The translations under genes were made by a program, and so were the position numbers. From contig CM042985.1 of the NCBI GenBank assembly GCA_023678885.1, positions 19,570,465-19,634,464 of the forward strand: 64,000 bases of DNA. The letters run 5' to 3'. Shown in pieces: positions 34,709-46,787 of the stretch. The notes under the pieces were generated by a model that was not told where the DNA came from, searched no databases, and was given only the letters and a program-made list of their open reading frames with translations. This stretch comes from Pogostemon cablin (taxonomy: Eukaryota; Streptophyta; Magnoliopsida; Lamiales; Lamiaceae). Each line of letters starts with the position of its first letter. The first letter of the stretch is position 1.

Positions 34709-34942
34709 CTCTCTCTGTCTGCTGCTAAGGTATCCGTTTTACTATTTCGGGCATTCGCTTCAAAGGTATTTATTTTCTCTATTTAGTAAAAAATACACAA
34801 TATGGCCACTTTCCTCTAATGCAACTACCCACTTTACATATAATAATAATACCCCTTAATCCACTTGTAAAAAGCAAATGGATATTATAGAACCAGACAC
34901 GTGCAAAAAGTAAATGGATACCTTAGAATCGGACGGAAGGAG
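34709..34942. mobile_element. Stowaway MITE, decayed ends
   Basis: CTCTCTCTGTCTGC ... CGGACGGAAGGAG between TA duplications. 234 bp. Confidence 0.8.
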
Positions 34943-34982
34943 TATAAATATACATTACCCCTCTTTTCATCACACATAATTG

Positions 34983-34985
<3 letters not shown>

Positions 34986-35069
<84 letters not shown>
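34986..35069. repeat. (TA)n microsatellite
   Basis: About 42 uninterrupted TA units. The ORF through it is an Ile/Tyr repeat and not a gene. Confidence 0.97.
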
Positions 35070-35071
<2 letters not shown>

Positions 35072-35234
35072 TTATCTTATAATCCATTCTTTTTTAGATA
35101 TATTCTTATCATGTTATATATAAAAATGTTTGTTTCAACGTGTATTATAATGTATTTTATCTATTTATAGAAATGTGCATAAGTGTTGGGATTGACCAAA
35201 AAGGAAAGTGTGCAGTAATTACCTTGACGGAGGG

Positions 35235-35278
<44 letters not shown>
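35235..35278. repeat. (ATT)n microsatellite
   Basis: About 14-15 ATT units directly after GACGGAGGG, the typical end of a Stowaway MITE. Confidence 0.95.
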
Positions 35279-35282
<4 letters not shown>

Positions 35283-35399
35283 CAAATGCGCACACACAAT
35301 GCTTCTCTTCTAATCCATTCATTTTGCGGTTTATTCTTATCATGTTATATTTAAAAATATTCATTTCGAAGTGTAGATTTCAAATATACAACTCTTTTA

Positions 35400-36810
35400 T
35401 AAAATAGATGTCATTTGAGTTAGAAAAGCTCTGTCGATATTTTTAACCATTTAAAGGCATATTTTGTTTATGTGTGAGTTAACTTTGATATTATAGGTTA
35501 TTTTGAAGCTCTCCTCATGAGAATCACAAAGGTATAATTAGTTTTGAGTTTTGATGTTAAACAAAAGAGTTATGAAGAAACCCATTTCACTTTTAAAATT
35601 GCATCGTTTCAAACTTTATTTTTTTAATGAAAAATTGATATTTATGTGATCCTCGCCTTGTGAGGATTCCAAAAGTATTTTCGAATTTTCAATCGGAGTT
35701 GTATAATTCAAGTTGGGTCATTTTGTAATAAGTTTAAAGTTTAAAGTATGTATAAATTAGAATTTAATATAATACAAGGATTTGATTGCAATTTATAAAA
35801 AGTATATTACATATAATAATAAATAAATAAATAAATTTTGAGTTTTGAAAGCAATATGGCTTTCGTACGTATGTATTATATTTATTTTATTTAATTTTTC
35901 ACATATTAACTTAACTTATTAATTTAAATATTATTATTATTATTATCTTACTTTTCATTTATAATTATAATTTTTACTTTTTCATTAAATAGTATTATTA
36001 TAATTTTATCGCTATTATTATTTTAAGAGAAAAACTTTATTTTATATTTGTAATAATATCAGCATATATATTTTTAAGAATTTCTGAGGTCGAAGAGCAA
36101 GTCTAGTCCACTCTATAATTTTCAAGATAGCTTCAAGTTGGGGTAACTACATTTTAAGTCATGATTGATATATTAAGATATGATATGTATTACGTATATG
36201 TCATGTTATGTGTCATGTATGCTTTTAGTTCGATGACAAATATTTTCCTACTAATATCGTACTGGGTGACGATTCGGTGCGCACAGACCAAGTAACACAA
36301 ATTATTGGCTACGTCAGTTCAGTACTAAAATGTATTTCAAAGTATGCTAATATCGTAATGGGTGACGACCCGGTGCGCATAAACCAACTAACACAAGTTA
36401 TCGAACGACAGTTCGGTCTAAAATATTTTAATGAGTTATCGAACGACGATGTGCAAATTTATTTTATTAAAATTGGCATATGTTACATCTAATGGTATAT
36501 TTGACATACATATTTATTTTTAACTGTGCAATCATTTAAGTTATCCCACTGAGTGTATTTCAAACGCTCACCCCTTTTCCAGTTCAAACTCTTTTCAGGT
36601 TGAGGCTGCGATGGTGTACCTGGGCAAATGCATTGCGTGAAAGCTTTTTATTAATGCACTGCGAGAAATCTTTTTATACAATCCCAAATGATATTTGTAA
36701 TATTTGTATCATTTTATCAAATTGTTCACGCCCCATTGAAGGTTAATATTATCAAATAATTGCAAATAAATCTCCCTTTCTTTTTATTTATTGAAAACTG
36801 GGGCGTGACA
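35400..36810 (+). mobile_element. Probable old gypsy LTR remnant
   Basis: It ends GGGGCGTGACA (36800-36810), an ending common in Del/Tekay-type LTRs. It contains LTR-like phrases such as AAAGAGTTATGAAGAAACCC (35564). No PBS follows and no 5-bp duplication was found. The left edge is approximate. Confidence 0.4.
36251..36402. repeat. Two-copy tandem repeat, about 95-bp period
   Basis: CTAATATCGTA...GGGTGACGA...CGGTGCGCA...ACACAA occurs at 36251-36300 and again at 36346-36397. It is less AT-rich than its surroundings. ORF 36277-36492 covers it but is unrecognised and probably non-coding. Confidence 0.75.
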
Positions 36811-38285
36811 GTTCCCCGTAACTTGTAATTTGTAGTGCTACTATCACAAGATGTGAGTCGTTATATGTTAAAAATGATTGTCATCAAACCGTAAGCACCT
36901 ATGTAAAAAACATATACCTATTCATATTCACAACCTATCCCACTCATGCCATCACCTTATGCCACAATCATCCGCAACCTAAACCTTCATCAAAACTGTC
37001 AATCATGGTGGGACTATCATTAAATATAAACATTTATGTAAATCAGGTTTGCATTGTAAATTATGTGATCTCCTTTCTATCTTATTATATTTTATATTTA
37101 ATTAGGGTTTAAATCAAAGAGAATCACAATATTTAAACTATGAACTTAGTTCATAGGAGAGTAACCCATCATTAAAAATCCTAAATCGGGTGCTAAACCT
37201 TAAAACCTAATTTCTGAATTTAAAGTTGTTTCGTCATTCTTACCTTAAAAATCCTAAATCGGGTACTAAAATACATGTTTTGAACGTTTTAGCTGGATGG
37301 TATAGTTAGACGATTAATAATATGTTTCAAGTTATATATAGTCATGATGCTTCATCTAACTAAAAGTTTAACTTACTCTATATGTGTGCTAGCTTAATAT
37401 TAAGTTCTTATTGTAAAAAAATAATTATTTACTGTTATTTTAATGAAAAAATATAAATAAAGTTTAAATCAAAGAAATTGATGTTAGGAAATTTTAATTT
37501 CCTATGTAATCTAATTGTAGGCAATATATTAATATTCAATTATATTAGCTAATCAATTATTATATTGGGCTTAACCAAATGATTAATTAATGTAAAAGTC
37601 CATGGGCTATAATAATAATAATATAGGCTAATTGAGTATATTCTCAATACTACATGATCCTTAATACACTATATTTCACATGGTCTTCCCTTCTCCCCAT
37701 CGGGAGGGATTACTATGGTCCCCATAAAGAAATTAGAAAGCTTAGTAGAGGAAGACCATATAACCACTGATCCCGAGTTCGTGTTCCTCCTAGAGGACTC
37801 AGTGGATCAGGTACGCTTTCACTTTACGTTTGGATCTTATTTAATCATAATAGTGTTTAAAGATTAGGATCTATTAATTTATTTCCTACCATTGAAGGAT
37901 GTGTTTCTAAATGGTACTCATGAATAAGGATCGAGTTAGTTTTTTTTTTTTTCCTTTCTCTAGAAGTAATATTCTATTAAAAAAATTTGATAATGATCTC
38001 ATAAAACATGCAATTCCATAAACAATTTTGTAATATGAATAATAATGATAATACATGATAAATCAAAATGACGTTATCTCACACGAAACCATTCTGCAGT
38101 ATCGTTACTCAAGTTTCTGCCATCACAAATTGCTTTAAGATTTTAAGGATATTCAAAGCCCATCATAACTTTTATTTTACTTTTTTTTTTCTTAGCAAAA
38201 TTTGTATTAATTTTCTTATTTTCTATTAAATACATAAAAAAAATTGTCAATATATTTTTTAAAATTTGAGTGGCATATTTAATTA
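36811..38285. other. AT-rich intergenic DNA with a possible copia LTR remnant
   Basis: From 37492 TGTTAGGAAATTTTAATTTC resembles the start of a copia LTR, and GATCAGGTACGCTTTCAC (about 37806) resembles its R/U5. No end or duplication was found. No gene is seen. Confidence 0.35.
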
Positions 38286-38718
38286 CTCCCCCGTCTACCT
38301 CAAAATTCAAAAGGTTTATTTTTTCTATTTGGATCGTTCTCTTCAAGAGTCTCATTTATCTTTTTTACGCTCATGGAATCCACGCTCAATTACTAATACA
38401 ACTATATTATTGGACGCACACATCCCCTAATATAAATACTTACTACAAATTAAAAAATACTCCCTCCGTCCGCTTCTAAGGTGTCAATTTTATTATTTTT
38501 GGCGTCTGATCAAAGGTATCCATTTCTCATATTTAGTAAAAAAGTACACAATATAGCTCACTACATCCCTCTAATACAACTACCCACTTTACATATAATA
38601 ATACTTCTTAATTCACATGCAAAAAGTAAATGAACACCTTAGAATCGAATGGGGGGAGTAGTAATATTATTTAGTCAACGTGTAAAAAGGATATGGACCC
38701 CCTTGAAGCGGAATGAGG
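38286..38718. mobile_element. Stowaway-like MITE carrying a second Stowaway
   Basis: CTCCCCCGTCTACC begins after TA (38284-38285); GCGGAATGAG ends before TA (38719-38720). About 230 bp once the inner element 38460-38658 is removed. Confidence 0.65.
38460..38658. mobile_element. Stowaway MITE nested in another
   Basis: CTCCCTCCGTCCGC ... GGGGGGAG with TA at both sides (38458-38459, 38659-38660). 199 bp. Confidence 0.85.
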
Positions 38719-38720
38719 TA

Positions 38721-39545
38721 CTATGCCATAATATACAAATTTCTTATTCATGTTGGTTCTTTACCCAAGTCCTGAAAACTTTAAAACTGCATAATCCATC
38801 CCTCTAAAAGAGATGCATTTTATTATTTTAATTCGTCCAATACAAGATTACATTTCTCTTTTTTTGTAAAATGAGACTTACACAAAATAATTAATATATC
38901 TACATGGGGCCTACACACAATACTAATACAACTATTAACTATACCTTAAAATATGAGAGAATTTATAAAATATACATTTATTTACCTTAAATATTATTAC
39001 CAACAACAACCAATTTTTATATCAATTTTAACCAAATGCCACTTTTTGGACATTAATACTCTTACTATTCAACTTATAATACCCAATGTGTCCTATGGGT
39101 GAGTGTGTAGCTAGGGGTGTGTGTTGGTTTCGATATTAGTACAAATGTCGGTTCCGATATCGGTACAGGTCTTGTGTCAGTTTGGATGTCGATTTCTGAT
39201 ATCGGTATGGATCCCGTATTGGTTATCATATCGGTGCGCCGACTGGTGGGGCAGTGGTGAGAGCGGTGTTGGTGTGAGATTAAAGGCATTGAGGTTAATT
39301 TAGTCCTTCTAGAGTGTATTTGGATTAAATTTGATAGAAATTGTTGTTTGTTTGCATTGATTTTGTTTGGGTACATTTTGGATAGATTTGTCTATTAACA
39401 CTTAATAAAATATTATCTCTCTAATCTACACATTAAATATTATATCTCTTAATTTACGTGAAAAAAAGCAAATGCAATTCTTACTATGGGAGTATTTTAT
39501 TCTCTCTTTAATATAATTTATGTTCCGTAGCTTTGGAAAGTAATA
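38721..39545. other. Intergenic, with GATATCGGTA repeat cluster
   Basis: No gene. At 39125-39240 variants of GATATCGGTA recur about four times. This resembles GATATCGG/GTACCGATA-type decayed transposon ends, but no boundaries are visible. The small ORFs here are not convincing. Confidence 0.45.
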
Positions 39546-39752
39546 CTCCCTTCATCCGCTTCTAAAGTATTCATTTTATTCTTTTTGGCATCCGCTTCAA
39601 ATGTATTCATTTTCCCTATTTAATAAAAAAAGTACATAATATGACCCACCACTTCCCTCCAATACAACTACTCACTTTACATATAATAATAATAATACTC
39701 CTTAATCTACGAACAAAAAGCAAATGGATACCTTATAATCGGACGGAGGGAG
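39546..39752. mobile_element. Stowaway MITE
   Basis: CTCCCTTCATCCGC ... CGGACGGAGGGAG, TA duplications at 39544-39545 and 39753-39754. 207 bp, same subfamily as 38460. Confidence 0.9.
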
Positions 39753-39855
39753 TACTTTATTCTAAAATTCAAATTCGCAATTGCACAAAATATATTTTAT
39801 TTTATACACATTGATATTTTATAATCATTTTGTTAATAATTACACAAATATTATA

Positions 39856-40156
39856 CTCTCTTTGTTTTACGTACTTTTACCCGCTTTTCATTTTGAGTTA
39901 TTCCATATATTTTTACATGTTTTCATTAATTGTAAAAATACACTATTCATCCTATCTTTCATTTGCACATTATTATTCATCAATCTCAATAATTTTGTTT
40001 TACACTTTATTTATTATTCCTGACGATTTTATTTACTTTTTCTCTTTAAATTATCAATTTATCCATATTTTTCTTACATTAAATATTAAAAAACAATCAT
40101 TCTTAATCTTAATTTGTACCCATACTAATAGATAAAAATACTCTGGATTGAGGGAG
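39856..40156. mobile_element. Stowaway-like MITE, second subfamily
   Basis: CTCTCTTTGTTTTACG ... TCTGGATTGAGGGAG between TA duplications (39854-39855, 40157-40158). 301 bp, ends decayed. The two ORFs through it are artefacts. Confidence 0.7.
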
Positions 40157-40158
40157 TA

Positions 40159-40959
40159 TCAATATAATTGGAGCACTCAAGATTTTGCGTTTGAATCCAC
40201 CGCGCCTCAAGTATGGAAGTTATATAACAAAGAAAATAAATAGGAGGATATTGTTCGAGTTTTAATTAATATTGTGAAATGTATTCAAGGGTAAAGGTGA
40301 CATGAGGTTGAAAGCAGTGGGAAAAGGGGCATAGCAGAGAATCATGCACAGTTCAAATAATACCCAACAACAAAAAGTTGAAAAGTTTGGGCAGAAAAAA
40401 AGAGAAGTCGTTGTTCTTAATATCCTGAAAATCCGGTTACATGATGTCTTGTCGGATTATTTTATTGCTAACACGAACCAAACTATAATTGCATCTATTT
40501 ATTAGCCTTTGCCAATGATATGAATCACTCTAAAGAAGTGATTAATGGATGTTTAATTATTGATGTCCTAATTTTATTCTATCAAATTAATGTAGTAATT
40601 TTAATTATAGAATAATTATGTAGTCTAATCCACTTGGCTACTAGACACTCGTTAAGATGAGTGACAAGTTTTGTATTATTTGAGGATATCACTAAATAAC
40701 TATGTACTTTGCCTTATTTTATATAATTATTTTTGATGAATGATACTAAGCGGTACCATGGAAAAGATGACAAGGAGAGAGAAAAAAATTATATTCTAAA
40801 GTGTAGCACTGAAAATGATATACAAATACGGTACAGATGATTCGATGTGGATATTGAGTATTATAGTTTGCAATAATTATACTTCCTTTCTCTTGGTTTA
40901 ATCATGATCAGAATAGGATATAATGTTATATTTATGTTTCATGTAGTCTATCATACATA
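40159..40959. other. Intergenic, nothing recognised
   Basis: AT-rich, no ORF of interest, no repeat boundary seen. Confidence 0.5.
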
Positions 40960-41178
40960 CAACCTCCGCCTCACAAAGTTTCATTTGTTTTTTGTCACGT
41001 GAATTAAAAATTTTATTATTATTTAATATTTAGTAGGTAATTGTATTAGTAGATATGTAAATCTCATATTGTATTAGTGGATGTGTGTAAGCTCCATATG
41101 TGTAAAAATAAAAATGATATCCTTGTGAGCGAACATCCAAAATGGAAAAATGTGATTTTTTTGAACAGACGGAGAGAG
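40960..41178. mobile_element. Decayed Stowaway-like MITE
   Basis: Starts near CAACCTCCGCCTCAC and ends GACGGAGAGAG before TA (41179-41180). The left end is imprecise. Confidence 0.55.
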
Positions 41179-41246
41179 TAATAGATAAGTGACATGCACA
41201 TAAAGAAAAATTAGAACCTTTATTTTTAGTGTTGATATATTTTTTT

Positions 41247-41508
41247 GGGCAAATATTGTGTGAGACTGCCTCACGGTGAGATCATTTTACGCGCGCTTTA
41301 GTAATTAGCTATCATTTTCGCTATAAAATGTTATCACTTTCGCTATAAAATATTATTACTTTTTCATTTATACTATAAATTGTTCACGAAATAGTATTAT
41401 TACTCTTCATTAATTTGAGTAGTATCTCTTTTCATTATAAAATTTATAATTTTTTATCCGTCTCACATAAACCATTACGTGATACGGTCTCACACAGTTC
41501 TTTTGCTT
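41247..41508. mobile_element. Inverted-repeat element (GGGCAAA...TGTGAGAC type)
   Basis: The left end reads GGGCAAATATTGTGTGAGAC. The right end on the other strand reads AGCAAAAGAACTGTGTGAGAC. Further TGTGAGACGG-type ends occur near 44880, 49345, 53800, 53925 and 63350. No clean target duplication was found. Confidence 0.5.
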
Positions 41509-41731
41509 TCAATTACCTTATTATTTTACTTATTATTTTACCTTGGGTAAGAGAAGCTTTTTGTTATTAATTTTATTGATTTTTATAAGGGAAAGCAATT
41601 TATTATTATTATTTTTTTAATATCACAATTCTTATTATTTTACCTGGGGTACTTCAACTTTAATCTCTTTTAATTTGTATTTCTTAATTTTGATCTTTGT
41701 TTGTCCAAAGTTTTTTTTTTCAATTTTAGTA

Positions 41732-41932
41732 CTCCTTCCATCCCGCCAAAAAATCATATTTACTATATTGGGTACACCATTCAAAAATTCTCATTTTCCT
41801 TATTTTGGTAAAAATGACCCACCACTACCCATCATATCCCTCTAATACAACTACCAAATACACATAAAATAATAATATTTCCTAATACACATACAAAAAG
41901 CAAATAGCCACCTTTGCTCGGGACGGAGGGAG
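41732..41932. mobile_element. Stowaway MITE
   Basis: CTCCTTCCATCCCGCC ... CGGGACGGAGGGAG, TA at both sides. 201 bp, same subfamily as 55403-55603. Confidence 0.88.
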
Positions 41933-41934
41933 TA

Positions 41935-43001
41935 CTATTTTTTTAAAATTAGACATTTTTTTTTTGTCTAACTTCGATCTAAATTTTGTATATCAAACTA
42001 TTTAAAAATAAATAATTTGTGTTTTGAATGAATTGGACAAAATGGCCAAACCGGATAAAAAATTATCAGAGTGAGAACTTCAAATAAAAATGTATTGTAA
42101 TAATAAAGTTAAAATTGTTATACTTTCAATTGTGATATTTTTTTCTAGTTACTTAGTAATTAATAAATGATAGAGTAAATTTTGCGTATTAGTTGAGTGA
42201 AAATTTTGAAAATAATATTATATAGAAATGAAATTTGTATTTAAACTACTAATTTTTGAATGTGAATAGTTTATTGGGATATACAAATAAGAAAATATAA
42301 ACAACCTAAAAAAATGCCTAATGAGACGGAAGGAGGGAGTATATGAAATCCTATGAAAGTCGAATGTGTGTGTGTTTTTTCATATAGTTGTATTTGTGCG
42401 TACAAATTATACAGACATAAAACCTACTCCCTACATACCCAAATATTTCACATTTTTCTTTTTCATTAGTCTCACAAATTATTTCACACTTTATTTTTAC
42501 TAAAAATTGTAAAAAAATACACATAACAATACCTACTTTTTACACATATCCCTACATAATACTCATTTTTTCACACATTCCAATAACTTTACACACTCTT
42601 TTCATTAAATTAATTAAAATACTTCTTTTCTTTCTTACTTTATACATAAAATAATAATTTTTTCTTAAACTCCGCGCACGTGAAGTAGGAAACGGCTAGA
42701 GTATACAAATGGGTCCGAGTACCTTACCATTAACACATTAGTTATGAAGTGTACGTATGAGTTTAAAATTAAAATTATCCCATATAAATTAACTTTATTT
42801 AAAGTACATACTCTCTTATAAACTCCGTTTATATAATTTATTATGTGAACTCTAATTTTTTCTCACCGTAAGCCTTCCCCTTCCAATTTTATTATATTTT
42901 ATGTATTGTTAGAGATTTAAATTAAAGGGAGAAAATAGGGTTTACATCGTAAACTCGGTCACAAGAAACTAACTCTATTTAGAATATCTTCAAAAAATTT
43001 A
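41935..43001. other. Intergenic with possible MITE fragments
   Basis: GAGACGGAAGGAGGGAGTA near 42323 is a Stowaway-type end without a visible partner. A weak candidate, CTCCCTACATACCC ... GGCTAGAG, spans about 42427-42698. No gene. Confidence 0.4.
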
Positions 43002-43197
43002 GAGTGAGTTTCTTGTGCGCCTGGGCACAAGGATTTAGATTCGTGCCACTTTGCAATTTCGTGCCCCTTTACAATTTAAACTCCCTAGTAATACATAGGT
43101 TTAAATAAAATAGGGAGGGAAAGAGTTGTGTTCACATGGGGACACGGACTGTGTCCCTGTATTCCCGGGAGTACAGGAGATTTTGCCAAAAATTTAA
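43002..43197. mobile_element. Mutator-like MITE (family M1)
   Basis: Begins GAGTGAGTTTCTTGTGCGCC and ends GATTTTGCC. Perfect 9-bp duplications AAAAATTTA lie at 42993-43001 and 43198-43206. 196 bp. Ends match the elements at 49391 and 51625. Confidence 0.8.
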
Positions 43198-43493
43198 TTT
43201 TTCTGAAATAGTTTCATAACTTTAAATTATCACCAAAATGGCCATTTTACTCTAAAATGTCCAATTTTTCTATTTTCAAGGGATGTGACTAATTTGGTGA
43301 TTTTACAAATTTATGAGACGAATTTTGTAAAGTTATATTATTTTGAGACTAAATCAGTGATGAAAGATTTGGGATGAAATTGAATGTCATAATAGGATTG
43401 GTTTGAATAAAGTAAAAAAAATATGAAATAGTTTATGTTTTAAGCCCAATAAAGTATCAACACATTTGTCTTACAATATTAACACGTTTGTAT

Positions 43494-44075
43494 CAGGGGC
43501 GGATTTAGAATGGGGCATGGTAAAATTAAAAATAAGTAACAAATATATAGTTAGATAAATCAATAGCGTAGTGGTTATTCTATAGGAAATGTGTTTGAGG
43601 TTAGTGTTCGCATCTGTTAGCTTGCTTAAAATTTTTTTTTTATCTTTTATTTTTTATATTTTTTGTCTCTGTTTTTTTTTAACTATAATCGAATATGTAA
43701 GCTTGCTTAAATTTTGTATCCTTTTAATTTTATTTCTTCCTTCTGTTTTTTAACTTGAATAATAATGTATTCTACACTTTTCTATTAATTATTTATTTTA
43801 ATTTAAAATTTAAACTTCTTCGCATTTTCCTCCTTCATTTTTACCTCCAAGTTATTAATTGCAACACAAGTTTACATTCAATTTATTTTTATTTTTCTAA
43901 ATTTATGCTATAAATTTGTAATAATAATATCTTAAATTACTTTTTACAAATTAAAATTCAACGATGTTAAAGTGATTATAATTTTTTAATTTTTATCGTA
44001 TGATTTTAAATTAGGAGTATATTTTTTGTAATTGCGCGTCATACCCCCAGAAAAAAATTTTGGGATCCGCCCCTG
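43494..44075. mobile_element. Non-autonomous hAT element with tRNA-like core
   Basis: Ends CAGGGGCGGAT and ATCCGCCCCTG, with perfect 8-bp duplications GTTTGTAT (43486-43493, 44076-44083), a hAT hallmark. Inside, TAGCGTAGTGGTTAT (43564-43578) and GGTTAGTGTTCGCATC (43599-43614) resemble Pol III A and B boxes. No transposase. Confidence 0.85.
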
Positions 44076-44083
44076 GTTTGTAT

Positions 44084-45184
44084 TATATTATTAAATATTA
44101 ATATTTACTCCCTCTATCCCCAACTCATCTTTCATACTTTGACTTAAACAAATATTAAGAAAATATTCTATATATTTGATTTACTTTTTTGGTAACTTGG
44201 TATTTTGGGGTAATAAATAAATTGTAAAGCATGTTATGCTATGATAAATTTGATATTAAATTGTATTATAAAATTATTATTGGGTTTGATGTTATTTCTT
44301 GTTATGAGGTGTGAAGATGATGAGTTAAGAATGGACGATAATAGAAAGTATGAAGTTGAGTTGAGGACGAAATGAATGATATACTATACTTTTATGTAAT
44401 ACTCCCACCATCCTATAACATCCTTCACATTTACAATTTTAATTAAGAAAAAAATGACCAACTTTATATATTGACTTTTTTTATACATAATTTGATTTTT
44501 TAGCTAGGTAATAAATAAATTAAAAAATAAGTATTCCCTTCGTTCCGCTCTAATATTTACATTTATTTTTTGCACGAAAATTAAGAAATATAATATTTTA
44601 ATGTGTAATTGGTGAAATTTAATTGTTATTTTACTTTGTCACCATAAATTTTAATTTGAATTGATGGTTAACATTGTAGAGCAACACTAACATGACAGCG
44701 TTTTACATAAGATCATTTTTATGTTTTTTTTAAATAGTTTTCATTTTTTGTCTAAGATTTTATCATTTTTCACTAAAAATATTGCCACTTTTTATTTATA
44801 GTACAAATTGTCTATGAAATATCTCACTTTCATTAATTCGGGTATCACTTTTATTAAATGTTATCACTTCTTATTCATCTCACTGAAGTCTTCCCATGAG
44901 ACGATTATATACAAGTTTTTGCCAATATTGTAATATTGTAAAGCTTTTAAGGTTATTAGTTTTTAAGTGTAGGATTCACACTTACTATAAAAAGAAATGT
45001 AAACGTTTAGGTGGGATGTCAAAATGGTAATATGTAAACCTTATGCTATAATATGAATTTGGCGCCGGCCGTTCGTACCCCTAAATTTACTAAACATACC
45101 CCATAATTATAAAAACCTCTAATTAAAAAGATATAAATAACTTTATGAAAATTATCGCTTACTCCAATCGAACAATACGCTTTA
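44084..45184. other. Intergenic with Stowaway-type half ends
   Basis: Starts such as CTCCCTCTATCCCC (about 44108), CTCCCACCATCC (about 44402) and TTCCCTTCGTTCCGC (about 44535) suggest several decayed MITEs whose other ends I cannot fix. No gene. Confidence 0.4.
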
Positions 45185-45189
45185 ATCGC

Positions 45190-46782
45190 TGTTAAGAGTG
45201 GAATTTCACGCATTTTATGTGTGCACATTACACCATTGTGCTTAGAAAATTCATTGTTTTTACATAGAATTGTATATATTTGAGTATTTACACGATTTTG
45301 AGGATATTAAAGTGTTTTGTGAGTTTTGAAGGTCTAAAACAGGAAAAAACAGAGCAGAATCGAAGACGAATTGAAAACAAGCTTAAAATGGCCCAACAAT
45401 TTGTCAACACGACCAGTGTTGAGGTCTGGAAGCAATCCACTTTCATAGCATCGCTACTCGACTAAACATGTAATAATTGTGTTAGCTTTACACGAGTTAC
45501 ACGACATGCAACACTGGTCGTGTTGCCAAGTCGTGTTGTATAGAGCCAAGTCATGTTGAGTCTTTTGGGCTAGAAATCGGGTTTTACAACTTTCAGCAAG
45601 TGAAACATCTAAAACGGTCTACTTTAGTCAGATTCGAAGCAAAAGGTATAAAAGGAGATCCAAACAGACAAGAAAGGGGGAGATCGATCATTCATCCACC
45701 AAGCCTCATCATCCACCCACACACATCAGATTTTCATCCATCCATCCCATCATCCATCAATTTCGAAGGAGATCCAAGGGCAAGTTGAGAGAGATCGGAC
45801 AATTGAAAAGACGAAGAAAGAAAGCAGAGCTACGCCTACGCTAAGGTTTCGTGTTTTTTATCTTTCTTCTTCCTTTGTTTTGATTATTATTATGAATTTC
45901 ATAGCCATGAGTGTTGATTGTAACCTCATGGGCTAATTCCCATTACAGTTATAGGGTTCGAAGGATAGACTCAATTGATTTAGAGACTTAAACCAAATTT
46001 TGTGATTTTATGTAGTTTCTATTTTGATTTTACTTGATTTATTGAGACTGCTTTTCTGCTTCGTAATGTCTTTATACTAAATTCATGTCATTGCCCGTGA
46101 TGCTTGGTTTAATATGTTAGCTTGTGTTCGTTCATAATTGGTATTATCTATCTGTTAGGAATTAGAGTAGTCTGCCCATTAACACTTTAATTCCAAGAAC
46201 TAGTAAATCAAATGCATGATTTTTTTAGTGGAACAATGCAATTAGAAATTTGAATATAAAGTGAATAGAGCCTTGTAGTATTTTCAGAGAATATCTTGTT
46301 AGTCAAACTTGCTATCCGGAGGTATTGTTGTTTGCGTTGATTAGTATCTAGGAAGGGGACTTGGTAATATTCACGCACCTTAGGAAATAAATCAGAACAT
46401 ATTGTTAGCTTAAAATCAGGTCATATCTGGTGGGTTAACAGGGTTATGTGGTGTATTTTCATAGAAGCCGCATGAATGAACAATTAGAAGTCTAGGAATC
46501 CGAAGTAATTGGTATATGCCTGATATCTTAGAATTGTTGATTATCTCTTGATTTAATCCCGGTTATTCTTCTTTATTTTATTTATTCAGTTATTTAATTT
46601 TATAGATAACTAATTCACAACTCCTGAGATTGGTTACCCTATTATGATAAATCTAGTAATAATTAGAAAATAAATAGTTAGCTGTCCTTTTGGGATCGAT
46701 AATTTAATTTGGTCGCTTACCACTACAATTGATATCCTTCACACTTGGGGATTTAATTGGAGTGCATATAAATCACTCTTCA
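45190..46782 (+). mobile_element. Solo LTR, Athila-like
   Basis: TGTTAAGAGTGG ... ATCACTCTTCA, 1593 bp, flanked by perfect ATCGC duplications (45185-45189, 46783-46787). It has TATAAAAG at 45647-45654 and a 3' end ACTTGGGGAT like the other Athila-type LTRs. U3 holds a 17-bp perfect inverted repeat (45405-45421 and 45509-45525). No interior remains, so recombination between LTRs is the likely origin. Confidence 0.92.
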
Positions 46783-46787
46783 ATCGC

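Noticed and set aside
34901..35170. 89-codon ORF with alternating Ile/Tyr
   Set aside because: Translation of the (TA)n microsatellite.
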